The notes under the pieces were generated by a model, which saw only the letters and a list, made by a program, of their open reading frames with translations, ran no database searches and had not been told where the DNA came from. The translations under genes were made by a program, and so were the position numbers. A DNA stretch of 55,096 nt, taken from Tetrahymena elliotti 4EA. Lineage: Eukaryota; Ciliophora; Oligohymenophorea; Hymenostomatida; Tetrahymenidae. The DNA is taken from positions 1,126,185 through 1,181,280 of the forward strand of contig JH720316.1 in the NCBI GenBank assembly GCA_000231825.2, in the 5' to 3' direction. Shown in pieces: positions 48,401-55,096 of the stretch; the first letter of the stretch is position 1; each line of letters begins with the position of its first letter.

Positions 48401-50284
48401 GAATAGGTATTTCTCAAGATAACCAAAAATAAATATTCAACTTTTGTAATAAGGTAAAAAAATATATATATTAAACTAATAAAGTATTAACAAAAAAATA
48501 AATTAAATAAATAGATTTAATATAAAAATAAAGAAGATGAGTAACTTAATAAATAAGGATGTGGATTAGGATTGATTATATCCAATTCTTTGGCTAAAGG
48601 ATTAGTAAAAGATGAAAAGTATTAAGGAGGTATTTTTGTTGAATCGGAATATGGTAGTGGATCAAAGTTTAGTATTTTATTTGAAAATCTGAATTACAGT
48701 AATGAAGATATAAATGAATAAAGCTTTAATTTAAATAAGAATAATAAAATCTAAAATACTAAAATAGATGCTTCAACTTCCTTTTTTTAGAACTAAAATA
48801 GTGAATAGAAAAATAACTCTTTCAATAGCTAGTAATAAAATAATGAGTTATCTGTAAATGTTACAAATGACATTTACCAATGCGATATGAGCTAGATGGA
48901 AAAATAAAACAATTCAATTTATGCTTTTGCTGATTAAGATCATTAATAGAGTTTTGATAGGGACAACAAAAACTCAAACAACAGCATCAGCAATAATTAA
49001 ATAAATAATCCTAAAAGTATAGAAAAAACTCAACTTTCAATTAATACTACTAAGCATTAAGAAAATAACTCTAATTTAAGCTCTTGCTAAGTAATTGATG
49101 ATGCTTAAAATCAAGATTTGAGATTAGACTTAAATAAAATATTTTAAATTTAAATCCATAAAAATTTTTAAGAAGAAGAAAACACTGAATTAAAAAATTA
49201 ATCCAATAAAATCCCCTAAAGAATTTCTTTGAAGCTATATCCTAGTAGTAATCACAGTTAAGCCAATAATTTAAGTTAACAAAATAATGCAGACAACTTA
49301 TAGAGCAATAAAATAGAATAGACAATATTTAAAAAGTACTAGCAACATTAAAATGGTGGATTATTAATAGATATTTAAAATTTAAATTATAAGAAAACAT
49401 CTACTTTTAATTAAGGAATTAGTTCACTGTAAAATGAAAATATTTAATCTAACTCAGATATATCAATTAATACAGATTTTGATTTTAAAAATGCAATGTC
49501 TGATAGAGGAAGTGTAAGCAAAAAAGTATCACAGTATTAAAATGGAACACCATAAAGAAAATCATTTTAAACTTCAAAACTTTATTATGATTTTAAAGAA
49601 GAAAATGCTTATGAGTAAGAGGGATTTACTTCTTATGCTAGCTCTATATAAATAAAAGGGTAATTTTAGCCTAATTAAAAACCAACACACTCTTCATATT
49701 CTAATGAAAGATTTGATAAAGTCAATAGCTTTAGATCATAATTTAGTTGGGGTAGAATTTTTGACATAGAAAATAATCTAGAGTAAAATAAAAATGAAAA
49801 GTTTCTCTCAACATAATAAAAAATAGAAGAAATCTTAGAGTTTAATTCAAATAAAAAGAAAAAATGTAAATGTCCTTAAATAGCAATTGTTGATGATAAT
49901 TAATTTAATTTATATGCCTTATAAAAAATAATTTAACAATATTAATTTGATGTTATTAGTTTTTCAGATGGTGATTCAGCAATATAATTCATTAAATCTT
50001 AATATAATCTAGGCTGTTGCCATTCACTTTAAATGATCTTGATGGACATCGAAATGCCAGTAAAAAATGGATATGAAACTGTCAAAGAAATGATTTCATT
50101 TTACAAAAGCGTAAATTATGCAAACATTCCTGTAATCATTGCCTGCACTGCTTATGTAGGCTAGGAAGATTACAAAAAATCTATTGAAGTTGGGATGAGT
50201 GATTTTATTAATAAGCCTATCTTAAAGACAGGTTTCTAAAACTTAATTCTAAATTATATGAACAAACTTTGTATTAAAAATTGA
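45423..50284 (+). CDS. Hybrid histidine kinase C, inverted paralog of A and B
   Basis: ATG 45423 opens MKNLQDKQQNAQIKQNSKLN and TGA lies at 50282-50284. The order is the same as in A and B: N-terminal multi-TM sensor (IIIYLYLIALACVCFFQL, FEVVMLIKTNCQLIIVLSMF and further spans, about 45510-46030); PAS-like LIPEGLAVIDQNKQIIFSNA; Q/N-rich linker; H-box LSHELRTPLNCSISML (His codon 47944-47946); and ATPase domain with DTGIGIS and GCGLGLI. A long S/N/Q-rich linker leads to a receiver IAIVDDNQFNLYAL, MDIEMPVKNG (phosphoacceptor Asp at 50045-50047), CTAY and INKPIL. Introns include 48454-48514, shared with A and B. Likely ones lie at about 46625-46829 and 47573-47620, and one ends just before 47760. 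It acts at a membrane and relays phosphate from His to its own receiver; output unknown. It is convergent with the ABCC gene, 255 bases apart. Confidence 0.85.
46664..46684 (+). other. G-rich tract in a probable kinase C intron
   Basis: GGGAGGAGGGGGGATGGGAG followed by G, after TTTTATATAG and within the probable intron 46625-46829. It is conspicuous in DNA that is otherwise mostly A and T. It has several runs of two to six G and could form a two-tier quadruplex. The equivalent part of kinase B has a shorter purine-rich tract (near 21160) but on the non-coding strand. Confidence 0.6.
48454..48514 (+). other. Intron in kinase C ATPase domain
   Basis: 61 nt, GTAAAAAAAT to AAATAAATAG, joining FNFCNK to IQYKNKEDEQLNKQGCGLG, same site and phase as in kinases A and B. 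Confidence 0.82.
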
Positions 50285-50539
50285 GAATAAAATATATTAT
50301 TGCATTTGATATGTAAAACACAAAATTGAGTTCAATTAAATCTTAATTATTTTTATATAGTTTATATGCCAAAATTTCCCCCCTCCTGCACATTAATCAT
50401 TTCTTAATATCAAAATAAAAAATTTTTTCCAAATTTTAATCTTTGTAAAAATTAAATTTGATACTTTATAAAGATATTACAATAATTAGAATTTACATAT
50501 CAAATATTATTTTATCAGTTTTAACTTATTTTTAAGAAT

Positions 50540-55096
<4,557 letters not shown>

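Overview
The window looks like macronuclear DNA of a ciliate of the Tetrahymena type. It is extremely AT-rich. Every real gene is closed to the standard code but opens into one long frame when TAA and TAG are read as glutamine and TGA is the only stop. Introns are short (mostly 47-250 nt, GT...AG, very AT-rich), longer than the 20-30 nt introns of Paramecium. Almost all apparent standard-code ORFs are fragments or shadows of longer ciliate-code genes. One run of 100 N lies at 28988-29087.

Layout. 1-5060 is gene-poor: the C-terminal end of a TLC-domain membrane protein gene, a tandem array of about 320-bp units (905-2885), a decayed Tc1/mariner transposase (minus strand), and a 5'-truncated, broken second TLC copy. 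5278-10512 (minus) is an intact single-exon 1,744-residue cysteine-rich type I membrane protein. 11512-12201 (plus) is the complete TLC gene of which the other two are relatives. 12435-22465 (minus) holds two head-to-tail paralogous hybrid histidine kinases; a third, inverted, lies at 45423-50284 (plus). Between them are three tandem copies of a unit of about 5 kb carrying an ABCG (White-type) half transporter. Copies 1 and 3 are intact and copy 2 is frameshifted by a 25-bp duplication. Then come a von Willebrand factor A-domain gene (41467-44071), the third kinase, and, convergent with it, an ABCC/MRP-type full transporter running off the right edge.

The sequence on both sides of the N gap is the same 2,044 bp, so the gap is most simply an unmerged contig overlap. 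If so, the real locus is about 2.1 kb shorter and contains three ABCG copies, not four.

How the genes relate: the block is dominated by local duplication of membrane sensing and transport genes (TLC x3, kinase x3, ABCG x3). The three kinases have a multi-TM N-terminus, a His-kinase core and a C-terminal receiver, and need a separate HPt partner not seen here. I see no evidence of an operon-like or otherwise obligate functional system. The association is best read as expansion by tandem and inverted duplication. Exon joins were worked out by eye from paralog comparison and reading frame, and should be confirmed with RNA data.
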